Positions 47,192 through 58,795 are shown, counted from the first letter of the stretch. The stretch: 64,000 nucleotides of DNA from Erythroxylum novogranatense (GCA_029891385.1 CM057229.1:434001-498000); one strand, 5' to 3'. A program made the numbers and translations. Notes: generated by a model from the sequence alone, not told the origin.

Positions 47192-48506
47192 ATTAAATAG
47201 ACTGCTATCCTAATTGTTTTCTCCCAAAGAGAATATGAGCAACTCGATGAGAGGAGTATGCACCTAATCATTTCTAGGAGAGTTCTATTCAATCTTTTAG
47301 CTACTCCATTCTGCTGTGGAGTAGCTCTAACTGTCTTATGCCTTAGGATTCTATTTTTATTGCAATATTCCTCAATTTCTTGTTGCAATACTCCAGCCCA
47401 TTATCAGTCCTTAGGCATTTTAATTTTCTCCCAGTTTGGTTTTCCATAAGAGTATGCCATCTCATGAAAACCTCTAGTGCTTCATCCTTCCTCTTCATAG
47501 GGTAAACCCAACATTTTCTTGATTTATCATCAATTATGGACATGAAATACAAGTTCTCTCCTGTTGTGGGGACCTGAACTGGCCCCCAGAGATCACTGTG
47601 AGCATACTCCATGATCTCTGTGGCTTTCTTAGCTCCCCTTTGAAATGCTGACCTGTGGTACTTACCTAGCACACAGGATTCACAAAAATATAACTTTTGT
47701 AGGTTCTTTCAGGTATAATACCTTGCTTAGAGAGATGGAGCAAGCTTTTGTTGCCTGCATGTCCCAACCTAGCATGCCATTGTTTGGTTGGCTCAAGGTT
47801 TCTACTTTTCGAAATTTGATTAATTTCAGTTGAGCCTATAACATAGTATAGGCCACCCCTCTCCACTCCTCTAATGATGACTTTCCCATCCCTTAGGATT
47901 TCTCTAAGTCCATCTTTAGATCTGATCTGAAAGCCTTGCTTATCAAACAAGCTTTTCTAGATCAAATTTCAATGTGGTGAATCAGTCTCTATGAGGAGTG
48001 ACATGCATAATACACCATGAGTTAAATATCTGTTCTCTACTAAGGTCCTCACAATCCTCAGTTACAGCCAAAATTTCATCTTCACTAGAATCTTTAGGTT
48101 TTTCAACATTACCTGAAATTTCACTTTCAGCTGCCTTATCCCTCTTCTTTTTTCTGCAATCCCTTGCAAAGTGTCCCACCTTATCACAGTATAAGCATGT
48201 CTTAGTTTTTCCCTTTTTTTTCATTTTCACTTTCCTTAGGGTGTTTGTCTTTCCCACTTCCCTTCTTCCACTTTCCTTTCTTGCTGTTTTTCTAGTGAGA
48301 CTTCTTCTCATAATTAGAGGCATAGGATGTTGTTCAATAGGGTCAGTTTTAAGGTCATATTTATCATCTATTACACCATAGCAGTCATAGGATTCAAGAA
48401 GAGCTTGCATCTGGAGTTTCCAGATGGTAAAGTCTTCTTTACTAAAAAATATGTCCATTTCCTTGTGATTGAACCCAAGTTTAATATATAATTGGATACA
48501 CTTTCA
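47192..48506 (-). pseudogene. Copia-1 Gag, protease and integrase remnant
   Basis: Minus strand from 48458: MDIFFSKEDFTIWKLQMQAL (Gag start), the zinc knuckle CLYCDKVGHFARDC, then NSWCIMHVTPHRD, a damaged protease motif (normally DSGCSYH). Next come GLYYVIGSTEINQISK, HARLGHAGNKSLLHLSKQGI (GAG-pre-integrase) and the integrase core with YAHSDLWGPVQVPTTGENLY and LRTDNGLEYCNKKL. The Gag is too short between its start and the knuckle, implying an internal deletion. Frameshifts lie near 47670 and 47950. Confidence 0.9.
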
Positions 48507-48734
48507 TGGTTGTTAATGCACTTTTTGACTCTTAATCCATGATTTTTGTGTTTAATTGAGTCTCTTACGGTGAGCTTATGTTTTATGCAATTTGCTAGTA
48601 AAATTGTACAATTGCATTAATTCTATTATAATTTTTCTAAGAACAATTGATACCACAAATTGTTATTTTATATTGTAGGAGAAAAGGAGTCAAGAAGGAT
48701 CAGAAGAGTCAACACGGCATGAAGTCCTTAAGGC

Positions 48735-48955
48735 ACGTCGCGGCGTGAACTAATCACCTCGCGGCGAAATGTAATTCCCACATCGCGGCGCATCAACACA
48801 GATCGTACGTTGCGACGTCAACAATTCAGCACGTCGCGGCGAGCAAACCAGATCGTACGTCGCGACGTCCCAGACATCTCGTCGCAGCGAGCAAGACAGA
48901 GCACACGTCGCGACGAATATTAATTTATACGTCGCGACGTGCAGACGGATACCCG
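48735..48955. repeat. Array of CGTCGCGACGT palindromes in insert F
   Basis: About ten CpG-rich copies of a cgtcgcgrcg core, many as the perfect or near-perfect palindrome acgtcgcgacgt, spaced about 20-35 bp apart by spacers such as agatcgta and agcaagacagagca. They stand in sharp contrast to the AT-rich DNA around. Confidence 0.85.
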
Positions 48956-49689
48956 GACTCCAAATAGAGATTTCTCTCACTGTACCGACCCGACCCGTGA
49001 CCCATCCTTTAAATCCTGCCGAATTAGGTTATCATCATCATCTGGAGAGGGATCGAGAGAAGGGGAGAAAAGAGGAGATCGACGAGCAAGAGAGAAGAAG
49101 AGGAAGCATCATCGTCCACCACCCAGGGTTCCCTTCGGGGTTCCCTGGGGATAACTTTTGCATTAGTTTTCATCTTCTGTTTTTACCATTGCCGTCCACC
49201 ATGGATGACTTGGAGTCGTTGCGAGTTGTGAGGCTTCGGTTACTATGCATGGCTTGGCATTTCTTTCTGTTGAAGATGCAGGATGGTGGAGTTCACCAAG
49301 GGAGTAGCTTAATCTGTAGTTTAGCTATGATTTATAAATGCCTAGATTTAGGGGTTTGTAATTTGTAGTGAAGCTACTTGATTATAGCTAAATGTTTGAC
49401 ATATAATGTGTTGTTTGGATTGGTAGTTTACATTGTCACATTTAACTACATTGTTATGAACAGTTGAGTTGGGGTTTATTCTTTGTGTAGTTAGATTAGC
49501 TTAATTAGAGTTTAATTAAGCGTTGAACAATGTAATGCGTTATGGATTTGTTTATGTAGAACTTTGTGCTTAAATATATGAAGTCTCATATATGTCAACT
49601 TGTGATCTTGTTGATTCTCTTTTATACGCCTAGTTGTGTTTGATAATGAGTTGATGCTAGATTTCATTTGACCCATTGCATTGGCAAAT

Positions 49690-50110
49690 CCCCATTACAC
49701 TAAGATGTTTTTAACAAGGTTTTAAGCAATGGAGTTCATTGATTAAATCCTTGGACTTAAAGAATCCTTTAACGCTCTAGGGCTCAAGAGCACCTAATGG
49801 GGTCTTGAGACATGGAGTCAAGAGTGACAGAGTCCATAAATCAAGACCACGGACTTAAAGTGAGTTCTTTAAGGTTTTTCCATTCAAACTTAGTGATTTT
49901 TAATCCACCGCACACACTAAGATGCGCTTAACGGGATCTTGAGCAATGGAGTTCATTGATCAAGATCCCGGACTTAAAGAATCTTTTAAGGTTCCGAGGC
50001 TCAAGAGCACTCAATGGGGTCTTGAGACATGGAGTCAAGAGTGACAGAGTCCATTAATCAAGACCACGGACTTAAAGATAATTCTTTAAGGTTTACCATT
50101 CACACTTAGT
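49690..50110. repeat. ~210-bp tandem duplication with internal half-repeats in insert F
   Basis: Units at about 49690-49912 and 49915-50110 both run from cacactaagatg through caatggagttcattgat, ggcttaagagcac-like text, catggagtcaagagtgacag and aagaccacggacttaaag to ttctttaaggttt. Each unit is itself made of two similar halves centred on ggacttaaag. Confidence 0.85.
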
Positions 50111-50536
50111 TTTGAACCTGTGATAGCCAAAGCTTGTTTTCAAGAGGATTTTATCACTTGTTTTAGTATTTCCTTTTCTATTTTCAAAATCCAAAATAAT
50201 TGTTACATGCTTTTTAGTATAGTTAATGTTTTCAAACAAAACCCCTTTTTCTTCATCGATTTCACTTGCATTTTATGACATATAGGCTAGCTTAGGTCCA
50301 TTTCATTAGGTTCCGATTAAGTGAGACGACCCGAGGTTGCATCCTATACTGTAATCTTGGAATTTATTATTTTTGACCGGTTTCCAAGGATCGATCTTAA
50401 GGTCGAATCGACAGAGCCGCGATCACCTTGCCTACCATGCTTGCTGTAAAATAAAGAATCTAAAGACTTTCACTTACTTTATTGATGAATCTTTGATGAT
50501 TGAAGTGTCCAAGAAAGGCCCAGGAGGTCTTGAATG

Positions 50537-50548
50537 CTTTGATACCAC
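50537..50548 (-). promoter_or_regulatory. Copia-1 primer-binding site
   Basis: The minus strand reads TGGTATCAAAGC, one change from the plant copia initiator-Met-tRNA site TGGTATCAGAGC. It lies 4 bp inside the 5' LTR. Confidence 0.88.
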
Positions 50549-50552
50549 TTTC

Positions 50553-51431
50553 TGATGGGTTTCTACTGATATTCTGCTATTTTTTGAAACAAAAACTGAT
50601 AAAGGCTCTTTGATTTTGCAGATATAAACTTGCAGAAAATAAGAAGGCACAATTTTACTTGGTTTGATAGTCAAGAACTATCTACATTCAAGGTTTCCAC
50701 CTATGATGGTAAGATTTTCACTAATCAAGAGGAATGGAAGAACAAAAAATACAGAAATTGAGTGTTCTTCGAAACACCTGCAACAAGAGTATCTCTAACT
50801 CACCAACACCCACAAAAGGTACTCTAGCACTCTCTGTTTTTCCTTCTCACTATTTTCACTCTCAAAGATAGAAAATTACAAGTGAATGAAGACTGAAATA
50901 TTTCTGTATGTGTTGTGTGCCTCTGTTTGATATTTCTGCCTTGATTTTATAGCTGAAGAAGAAGATGAAGTCTTCGGATGCTTCTTGACTGAGTCTAACC
51001 ATTGACAGGTGCCTCACGTGAGTCATTAAAGACTTTGTCTTCTGTCTGCATTTTTGTACTGAGCAACTGCATTTTACATTCTGTGTATAATGCTTGCTTT
51101 AATTGTATGTCTGCGTTTCATACACGATGGGGCTGCGTTTTGTATCATCTGGAGATTGAGTAATAAGTGGTACGACAGTGCTTTGATGAGTGTAGCTTTT
51201 GATTTCCATAGTGAACGACTGCGTATTGCATTACTTTGCTTCAGTCAACATGTTATAACTTAAGTCACTTATTTTTTAACTTCAGCTATTAGATGCTTCG
51301 AGAAATCTCCTCCTCCTTCTCTCTTCGACAACTCTCAGACATCATCACACACTTCTCTTCTGTCCTTCATTCTTCTTGCATTCTTGTAATATCTGAGTTG
51401 AAATGTTGGAGTAAATGTGATTTCTGGCACA
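50553..51431 (-). repeat. Copia-1 5' LTR
   Basis: 879 bp, starting TGTGCC and ending CCCATCA on the minus strand. Followed on its outer side by the target duplication agttt (51432-51436), matching 16779-16783. Confidence 0.92.
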
Positions 51432-52058
51432 AGTTTCAAGACCTCCTCATCTTCTTCTCTTGAATCCGAAAGATGATCATTGGTTGATGCTTGAAGTGCT
51501 TGCTCCTCTTTGTCTTCTTGTTGTTTCAATTTCTGCTCATAACTAGTAAAGAACCGTCCAATTCGTCAATTGAAAGATCATTTCATTCTTTAGTTGAACA
51601 AACCACATAATTGAATTTACAAGTCATTAAGCAAAGATTTTTTTTACTACATTTACATCCTGCATCTTCTCTCCATGAACTCTCATGTTGTTGACAACTG
51701 CCATTGTCCTTGAGAAAAAATCAAAAAATTATTCTCCAAATTTCATTTAGAGTAATTTGAACTCTTGTCGAAGTGCTTGAAGATTTTGCCTCTTTGCTCT
51801 TGTTGATCCCTTAAATTTTCCTTTCATAAAATCCCATATCTACTTTTAAGTATCCTTGGAAAGAATGGTTTCCAAGATTTAACATTTGATAGCATGGAAG
51901 AGATAGTTCTTTTCTTTATGATCATTTACTCGTAGCTCTTCAAGTTCTGACTTTTGCCTATTTGTCAATATTGTGCTTGCCGCTGGTTCAGTAATTTCTT
52001 CATAGACAACCTACCAATATTCCTTTGATTTGAGAAAATTTTTCATTATTATACTCCG
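51432..52058 (-). pseudogene. Copia-2 Gag, middle segment
   Basis: Minus strand: MKNFLKSKEYW, KLKQQEDKEEQALQASTND and HLSDSREEDEEVLKL, with several frameshifts between. It belongs to the same Gag whose Arg/Gly-rich tail and zinc knuckle lie at 16400-16770, on the far side of Copia-1. On its upstream side it is cut by Copia-4. Confidence 0.82.
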
Positions 52059-55000
52059 TGTTGGGAAAAATCGAGTATTTTTTTCTCTAAAGTAAACAAC
52101 TAGTGAAGTTAACCGATTCGGTAATACCCAGGAAAGACCGCCAAACGCACTCCTAAGACAGCATTATCATTCCACGTAATATCCCAGGAAAGGGCGAAGG
52201 GGTCACAAATGGTCCCACTTAAAACCCAGTCTCCTAGACAGAAATTACGTGCACGGTGTATTTATCACAACGTAACCCGTGTACACACATGAACAGTAAA
52301 TACACCCAAGTGAATTGAACACAACACTACAAATATACCTGACAAATAATATTGATACTATAAATGCGAAATAAATAAAAGAGATAAGGAAAGAACACAC
52401 CCAAAAATTGATAACGAAGTTTGGCCAATTTTGCCTACTTCTCCGAGCACCACTTAAGGCAGCCTGTTTTTATTTAGAAGAGAATACTAAATTTGATATG
52501 TATATAAATTTTGGGTATTCATAAAATTTTGGGATGGATTAGATTAGGAGGGGGAGGAGTTCTTTTATAACATAGCAAACTCCTCCCATTTTCATTTCTT
52601 CCCAATATGGGATAGAAATTGTGCCAAAAAAATATCAAATTTATCAAAGTCAAAAAAATACAACAAATCTCCACCTTGGCACAATTTCGGATCCCACCAA
52701 ATGCAAGCATCATTCATCCTCTCAATCAAACAAAACAACCTTTGTAGTGATTCCAATTTGCGCCCTCGAGCGCCAACTCAAATGTGCAGGATATTGACCA
52801 AGTCTAAACAATGTTCAAACTTGGCTCTTGTAACCGCCTTGATCAGCATATCTGCAGGATTCTCTGTAGTTAGAATCTTCTGAATAAGTATCTCCTCTTC
52901 TTCTAAAATTTCCCACACAAAGTGATATCGAACATCAATGTGCTTCGTCCTTGCATGAAAGACTTGATTCTTTGCGAAATGAATAGCACTCTGACTGTCA
53001 GAATATACCTCAATTTGTTTCTGACCAACTCCCAAGTCTTTAAGCAACCCTTGAAGCCAAATTGTCTCTTTCACAGCTTCTGTAATAGCCATATACTCTG
53101 CCTCTATTGTAGACAAAGCACCGTTGACTGCAAAATAGAATTCCAACTAACTGGCGCCTTCGCTAATGTGAACAAATAGTCAATTGTAGATCGTCGCTTA
53201 TCTAAGTCACCCGCATAGTCAAAATCGCAATATCCAACTATGTATTGACCAAGTGATTTATCCTGCTCAAATAATAAGCCAACATTTACTGTATGTTGAA
53301 TATATCGTAGAATCTATTTCATAACTTGCCAATGAACATTGCCAGGATCATGCATATAGCTGCTCACAACACTAACTGCCTGTGAAATATCAGGTCTCGT
53401 ACACACCATTGCATACATCAAGCTTCCTGTTGCATTAGCATAAGGGACTCTCTCTATATTTTCCCGTTCTTCATCTGTCTTCGGAGATAACTGGTTACTA
53501 ACTTCAAATGAGGAGCAAGTGGAGTACTCACAAGTTTTGTATCTTCATTCATACCAAAATGTTGGAATACTTTCTTCAAATACTATTTCTGAGTCAGCCA
53601 AATCTTACCTCCTGGTCTATCCCAGCTTATCTCCACACCATGAATCTTCTTGGCTTCTCCCAAATCCTTCATCTCGAACTCTTCATTTAACTGAGCCTTC
53701 ATTTTGTTAATTTCATCTTGGCTCTTGGATGCTATTAACATATCATCAACATATAAGAGTAAGTAGATGTAGGACCCATCTGGAAGTTTGTGCAAATACA
53801 CACAGTGATCGTATTTACTTTATGTGTACTTCTGGCCCATCATAAACTTGTCAAATCTTTTGTACCATTGCCTTGGTGATTGCTTCAATTCGTACAACGA
53901 CTTATTTAATTTACAAACCCAATTTTCTTTACCAATAACTTTGAATCCATCTGGCTGAGACATATAGATTTCTTCCTCCAAATTACCGTGTAGGAACGCG
54001 GTTTTCACATCAAGTTGAGCTAGCTCCAAATTCAATTACGCTACCAAGACCACCAAAATTCTAATGGAAGAATGTTTAACAACTGGAGAAAATACCTCAT
54101 TATAATCAATTCCTTCCTTCTGAGCGTAGCCTTTAACCACCAACCTTGCCTTGTAGCGAATATCATCTTTGTCAGGAAATCCTTCTTTCTTTGCAAATAT
54201 CCATTTGCATCCAATTGCCTTCTTTCATTTTGGTAGTTGTGTCAGCTTCCATGTCTTGTTCTTCTCAAGAGATTGCATTTTCTTTTCCATAGTGTCATTG
54301 CCCATTTGCCACTTTCTGAACTTCGGATTGCTTTGGGAAGGTAGATGGATCATCATTAACAACTGGAAGTGTATAAGCTACCATATTAGTAAAACGAGTA
54401 GGTTTTTGAATTTCTCGTCTTGTCCTTTTGGTGGCAATTAACTCTGATTGCTGTGGAGGTTCTTGGGTCGGAACCTCTTCCTCATCTGACTCTTCTTCTG
54501 CCATAGGAGAGTCACTAGTAGTGCCTTTTGCTGGGATCACCACTGTTTGTTCAAACTCCACCTGCTTCGACATACACTCCACCTGTTGTGAAGTACCATC
54601 AGCCCCTTCTGGATTTACCTTATTTAACATGGCAGATTCATCAAATGTAACATCCCTGCTGACAATTGTCTTCTTTGACTCTAGACACCATAAACGGTAT
54701 CCTTTAACTCCAGCGTTAAAGCCCATAAATAGAGCCTTCTTTGCTCGTGGGTCTAACTTTGATTCATTCACATGATAATATGCAATAGAACCAAAAATAT
54801 GCAAAGAATCGTAATCTGTTACAGGTTTTCTAAACCATACCTCTAAAGAAGTCTTGCCACCAATTGCAGATGATGGCAAACGATTAATAAGATATTGAGC
54901 ATATGTCACTGCCTCAGCCCAAAACTTTATGCCTAACCCAGCATTAGATAATATACAACAAACTTTCTCCACCAGTGTCCTGTTCTTACGCTCTGACACC

Positions 55001-57470
55001 CCATTCTGTTGTGATATTTTTCTAACTGTAAAGTGCCAAACTATGCCAAACTCTTGACATACCTCCAGGAAAGGATCGCTCTTGTATTCTCCACTATTGT
55101 CTGTTTGGAGAACTTTGATCTTTCTTCCCATTTGGTTTTCAACTTGAGTTTTCCACTTAAGAAAAACTCCAAGCACATCATCTTTGTTCTTCACAGTATA
55201 AACCCATACTCTTCTGAAAAAATCATCAACAAAAGTGACAAAATAATACCTACCTCCAAAAGATGGAGTCTTAGTAGGTCCCCCACACATCTGAGTGCAC
55301 ACCCTTGGTATTATGAATAGCAGTACCAAATTTCACTCTTCATTGTTTTCCCAGAATACAATACTCACAAAATTTCAATTTGTAAGTCTTCGTACCTTTT
55401 AATAATCCTTGTTTGGCAAGAATTTGCAAGGATTTTTCACCATCATGTCCCAAACGCATATGTCACAACTTTGTAGCCTCTGCATCCTTCTTGCTACTAG
55501 AAGTTACTACTGCTACTGTCCTAAAAACTGTACTTCCTTGGTAGTAATACAAATTATTTTTCCTTATGCCTTTCAACATCACAAATGCTCCTGAAGTTGC
55601 CTTAAGAATTCCATCTTACATCATTACAACTAGGAATTTTGATTCTAAGGTCTCCAAAGAGATGAGATTCTTTTTCAATTTCGGCACATACCGCACATCT
55701 CTCAAAATTCTAGTAGATCCATCATGATTCCTCAGCTTGATTGAACCTATCCCAGCTGTTTTACATGGATTGTCACTCCCATGTAAACAACTCCACCATC
55801 AATTTCTTCAAAATCAAATAACCACTCCCGGATGGGAGACATATGATAGGTGCAACCTGAATCCAGAATCCACTCATCTGAATGGAATGTTGAAGGTGAT
55901 ACCACCAAAGAGACATTTGACTCTACATCACTTTTACATTCTGCAACGTTTGCATCTTGCGGAGCCTTCCCTTTCTTCTTCAACTTTGGACAGTCTTTCT
56001 TCCAGTTCCCTTTCTCATGACAAAAAGCACACTCATCTTTGGAAACTCTGCTTTTTGATTTGGATCTTCCTCTTCTCCCCTTCGACTGGCTCTGCTGACG
56101 ACCTCTTGCCACAAATGCTTCATCTTCTGTAACCGCTTTACTTTTTTTTTATCTTGCTTTCGCAATTCATGACTATATAAAGTGGAACACACACAATCTA
56201 ATGATACATTCTCCTTCCCATGAAGTAAAGTAGTTTCTAAGTGTTCAAATTCATCCGGAAGGGATGATAACATCATCAAAGCCAAGTCTTCATCTTCAAA
56301 TTTCACATCCAAATTCAACAAGTCTGCTACTAACTGATTAAACATAGTGATGTGTTCATTCATAGTAGTACCTGGTCGGTAATCAAATCGAAACAACCTT
56401 TTCTTCATAAGGAGCATATTCTGACCACTTTTTTTCAAAAATTTGTCCTCCAATACCTTCCACAGTTTGTGCGCAGAAGTTTCATTTTTGAAAGCATACT
56501 TCTGCTCTCTAGACAGACATGATCGAATTGTTTCGCATGCCAACCGATTTATGATACTCCAATCCTTATCTTTTACATAGTCTCAATAGCTATATCAAGG
56601 CCTTGTTGGAAAAAGGAATCCAGAACCTCACCTTGCCACATCCCAAAATGATCAGTATCATCAAATATTTCCACCGCCAACTTCATACTTGACATTGGAG
56701 TTCTCTTCCATGAGGAAGTCGATGTCACTTGTGTCATATTTGATATGTCCCTAGTTGTTGGTAAATTTACAGACGTTATTATAGACTCAAATAATAGTAT
56801 TTAATATTACAAATATTAAAAACAAACTAAATGATGAACCTTCGGCTCTGATACCACTTGCTGAGAAAATTGGGGTATTTTTTCTTCTAAGGTAAACAAC
56901 TAGTGAAGTGAACCGATTCGGTAATACTCAGGAAAGACCACCAAATGGACTCCTAAGAAAGTATTACCATTCCACGTAAGATCTCAGGAAAGTGCGGAAG
57001 GGTCACAAACGGTCCTACTTAAAACTCGGCCTCCTAGACTGAAATTACGTGCACGGTGTATTTATCACAACCTAACCCGTGTACACACATGAACAATAAA
57101 TACACCCCAAGTAAATTGAACACAACACTACAAATATATTCGATAAATAATATTGAATACTATAAATGCGAAATAAATAAAAGAGATAAGGAAAGAACAC
57201 ACCCGAAAATTGATAACAGAATTCGGCCAATTTTGCCTACTTCTCTTAGCACCACTTAAGACAGTCTGCTTTTATTTAGAAAAGAATACTAAATTTGATA
57301 TGTATACAAATTTTGGGTATTCATAAAATTTTGGGATGGATTAGATTAGGAGGGGGAGGAGTTCTTTTATAACTTAGTAAACTCCTCCCATTTTCATTTC
57401 TTCCCAATATGGGATAGAAATTGTGCCAAAAAAAATACCAAATTTATCAAAGTAAAAAAAAAATACAACA
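52059..57470 (-). mobile_element. Copia-4: structurally complete Tnt1-like copia element, 5.4 kb
   Basis: LTRs are 52059-52665 (3') and 56859-57470 (5'), with a perfect target duplication CTCCG (52054-52058 and 57471-57475). The primer-binding site TGGTATCAGAGC (minus) is at 56845-56856, two bases from the 5' LTR. A purine-rich tract (minus AAGGTGGAGATT) borders the 3' LTR. Gag, protease, integrase, RT and RNase H follow in order on minus, broken by several stops and frameshifts. By eye the LTRs differ at roughly 7% of positions, so it is not very recent. Confidence 0.95.
52778..56737 (-). pseudogene. Copia-4 Gag-Pol, degenerate
   Basis: From ATG at 56737: MTQVTSTSSWKRTPMSSMKL, a frameshift near 56580, then NRLACETIRSCLSREQKYAF and a UBN2-type Gag. 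The zinc knuckle CAFCHEKGNWKKDC has Asn where the His should be. The protease WILDSGCTYHMSP looks intact. The integrase region (54295-55329, 344 codons open) holds LQTDNSGEYKSDPFLE and FWAEAVTYAQYLINRLPSS. RT holds [20 protein letters not shown] and LLLYVDDMLIASKS with YVDD intact. RNase H holds NGALSTIEAEYMAITEAVKE and VYSDSQSAIHFAKNQ. Stops lie at about 53819, 53582 and 53147. Confidence 0.92.
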
Positions 57471-57645
57471 CTCCGATGGTAATAATGGCCGTCAAAGCGA
57501 GGAATTGCGGGTGGAACAAAAGATTCTGTTGACATCACTTTCTCAATGTAGTTGTTTTACTGCTGCTCAAACGCTACTCTCTCGCTTTCTTAGGCGACTG
57601 TTGTAGTACTTTCACTTTGGATCAGTGGTCTGTCTCTAATACTAC
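57471..57645 (-). pseudogene. Copia-2 Gag start and leader
   Basis: The minus strand begins MSTESFVPPAIPRFDGHYYH at about 57535. Across Copia-4 it rejoins in frame as YHRSIIMKNFLKSKEYW. A weak primer-binding-like match (TAGTATTAGAGA, minus) lies near 57633-57644. No copy of the 15541-15655 LTR is seen beyond it, so the 5' LTR is lost. Confidence 0.75.
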
Positions 57646-57894
57646 TGATACAATTAACATAAACATATTTGTGAAAATCTAATATTTTATTGTGCATAAT
57701 AACTTTTAAATAAGAAACCGTACAACTGAAATTCATACAGAGAATAGGGAGAGTAGGGCTTAACTCCGAAATATTAGTTGAAAACTGATGTTAAGAAAAA
57801 ATGACCTTAGTGCTATGTACTTTGTCAATCTAAAGTGACAACTAGGAACTATTGCTGACAGATAGCCTTTATTTCTAACACAAGCTGTGGCTGT

Positions 57895-58112
57895 TCATTT
57901 CGCTTTTCTGCAAAAATAAGACAATTTTTCTGGAAAAAAGTATGAAGTTTCTGTGTCAGGACTTGACTTTGTGAAAGGGATAGTAACTACATGAGCCTTA
58001 AGAGACATAAGCAGCGACTTATCAGCAATCATGTTTCCCAGCGTAAAGCTTCTGTATCGTTTTAATGGCGTTTCACCAACACAACATGCATAAACTAAAT
58101 TGTAATCAACTC
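57895..58112 (-). pseudogene. Orphan terminal exon of an unrecognised gene
   Basis: A 71-codon open frame ends in TGA at 57895 and is preceded by a strong acceptor (TTTTGTTTTTGTGTGTAG). It includes VDYNLVYACCVGETPLKRYR, SFTLGNMIADKSLLMSLKAH and VTIPFTKSSPDTETSYFFPE. It looks like a real protein end rather than a chance frame, but I do not recognise the family. No upstream exons are seen on the minus strand up to 62 kb. It may be an isolated gene remnant or the end of a gene with distant exons. Confidence 0.5.
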
Positions 58113-58605
58113 CTACACACAAAAACAAAACTGTTAAGATATTTATTATATATCTTATTATTTAATTTTTACATTGGATCTTCGAGATATTTCAAGTCTT
58201 AAATTTCAAGTTAACTTGAGGTGTAATTGTGTGATAATTTTTTATTTGAATTAAATTTTTAGATAATATGAAAAAAAAAATCTATTTTAAATAGGAGATC
58301 GAGTGCATCATGTTGTTGTTGGATAATGGAAAGAGCGTAAAAAGAAGTATAGTTTTGGATATGTGATTGATGGGATTACGCTGGTGAATGAAGGATGTCG
58401 TGAGATTCCTAAAGGTTGTGCAGCTTGCGTGTGTGACTCCAAGTTTGGGATTTCCTACGTGCGTGATTGGTAGTCTGGACTCTTTGCATGTGTGCGTTGG
58501 TCTTTATCTCATTTTGGTTTCTGTGTGGCAAATGAGTTGTGGGTCTTTTGTTTTAGTGATTAAAAATTGCATAGAATGATTGACGTACTTATCTTTGATG
58601 TTGGT

Positions 58606-58795
58606 ATAATTTCATTTTGGTAGCTGTAAGGTGTGGTATGGCGGTAACTCATCTCGTTTCTTCGTTGTGTAATGGGAGGGTTCGATCTCCCTATTCATAA
58701 TAATGGAGTGCATCTCATGACTAGCTATTTTTCACTTAATGCGAGCTCCAGTGATGGGATACCCTAATTACACTAAAAAATAATTTCATTTTGGT
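58606..58795 (+). mobile_element. tRNA-derived SINE with perfect 16-bp target duplication
   Basis: ataatttcattttggt occurs at 58606-58621 and again, identical, at 58780-58795. The 158-bp body (58622-58779) has a pol III A-box-like tggtatggcgg (58634-58644), a B box ggttcgatctcc (58679-58690) at tRNA-like spacing, and a short A-rich end (actaaaaaa). This is the layout of a plant SINE. It lies in otherwise gene-free DNA. Confidence 0.88.

Larger units (their letters stand above)
48507..50467 (+). mobile_element. Insert F: LTR-like element of ~2 kb inside the Copia-1 leader
   Basis: The Copia-1 leader is broken between the primer-binding site and Gag. Flanks share actttca (48500-48506 and 50466-50472), consistent with a 5-bp duplication tttca plus chance identity. 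The sequence starts TGGTTGTTAATGCACTTTTT, resembling 5' ends of long plant Gypsy LTRs (Ogre/Tat type is a guess). It has no coding frame I trust. The right end is not the expected CA, so the class and exact border are uncertain. Confidence 0.5.
16784..51431 (-). mobile_element. Copia-1: Ty1/copia element split by four later insertions
   Basis: This minus-strand element is flanked by the 5-bp duplication AGTTT (16779-16783 and 51432-51436). Its LTRs are 16784-17626 (3') and 50553-51431 (5'). The primer-binding site TGGTATCAAAGC (minus) lies at 50537-50548 next to the 5' LTR, and a purine-rich tract precedes the 3' LTR at about 17627-17641. The order on the minus strand is Gag, protease, integrase, RT, RNase H, as in copia. 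Subtracting the inserts (CACTA 20.2 kb, solo LTR 4.2 kb, pogo 2.6 kb, LTR-like ~2 kb) leaves about 5.6 kb, a normal copia length. By eye the LTRs differ at roughly 5% of sites plus a 36-bp indel. Confidence 0.92.

Noticed and set aside
48735..48955. Possible CRISPR-like array (regular palindromic repeats with spacers)
   Set aside because: The units are only ~12 bp, spacing is irregular, and the sequence is in a plant retroelement-like insert.
48939..49368. Plus-strand frames of 71 and 123 codons, Arg/Glu-rich
   Set aside because: They lie in the non-coding LTR-like insert just after the palindrome array; composition is driven by purine-rich DNA and no domain is seen.
54169..55320. Several plus-strand frames of 90-115 codons opposite the Copia-4 integrase
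   Set aside because: Antisense shadows of the long minus-strand integrase frame.
57646..57894. Search for the missing Copia-2 5' LTR next to its Gag start
   Set aside because: No similarity to the 3' LTR remnant at 15541-15655 could be found by eye.
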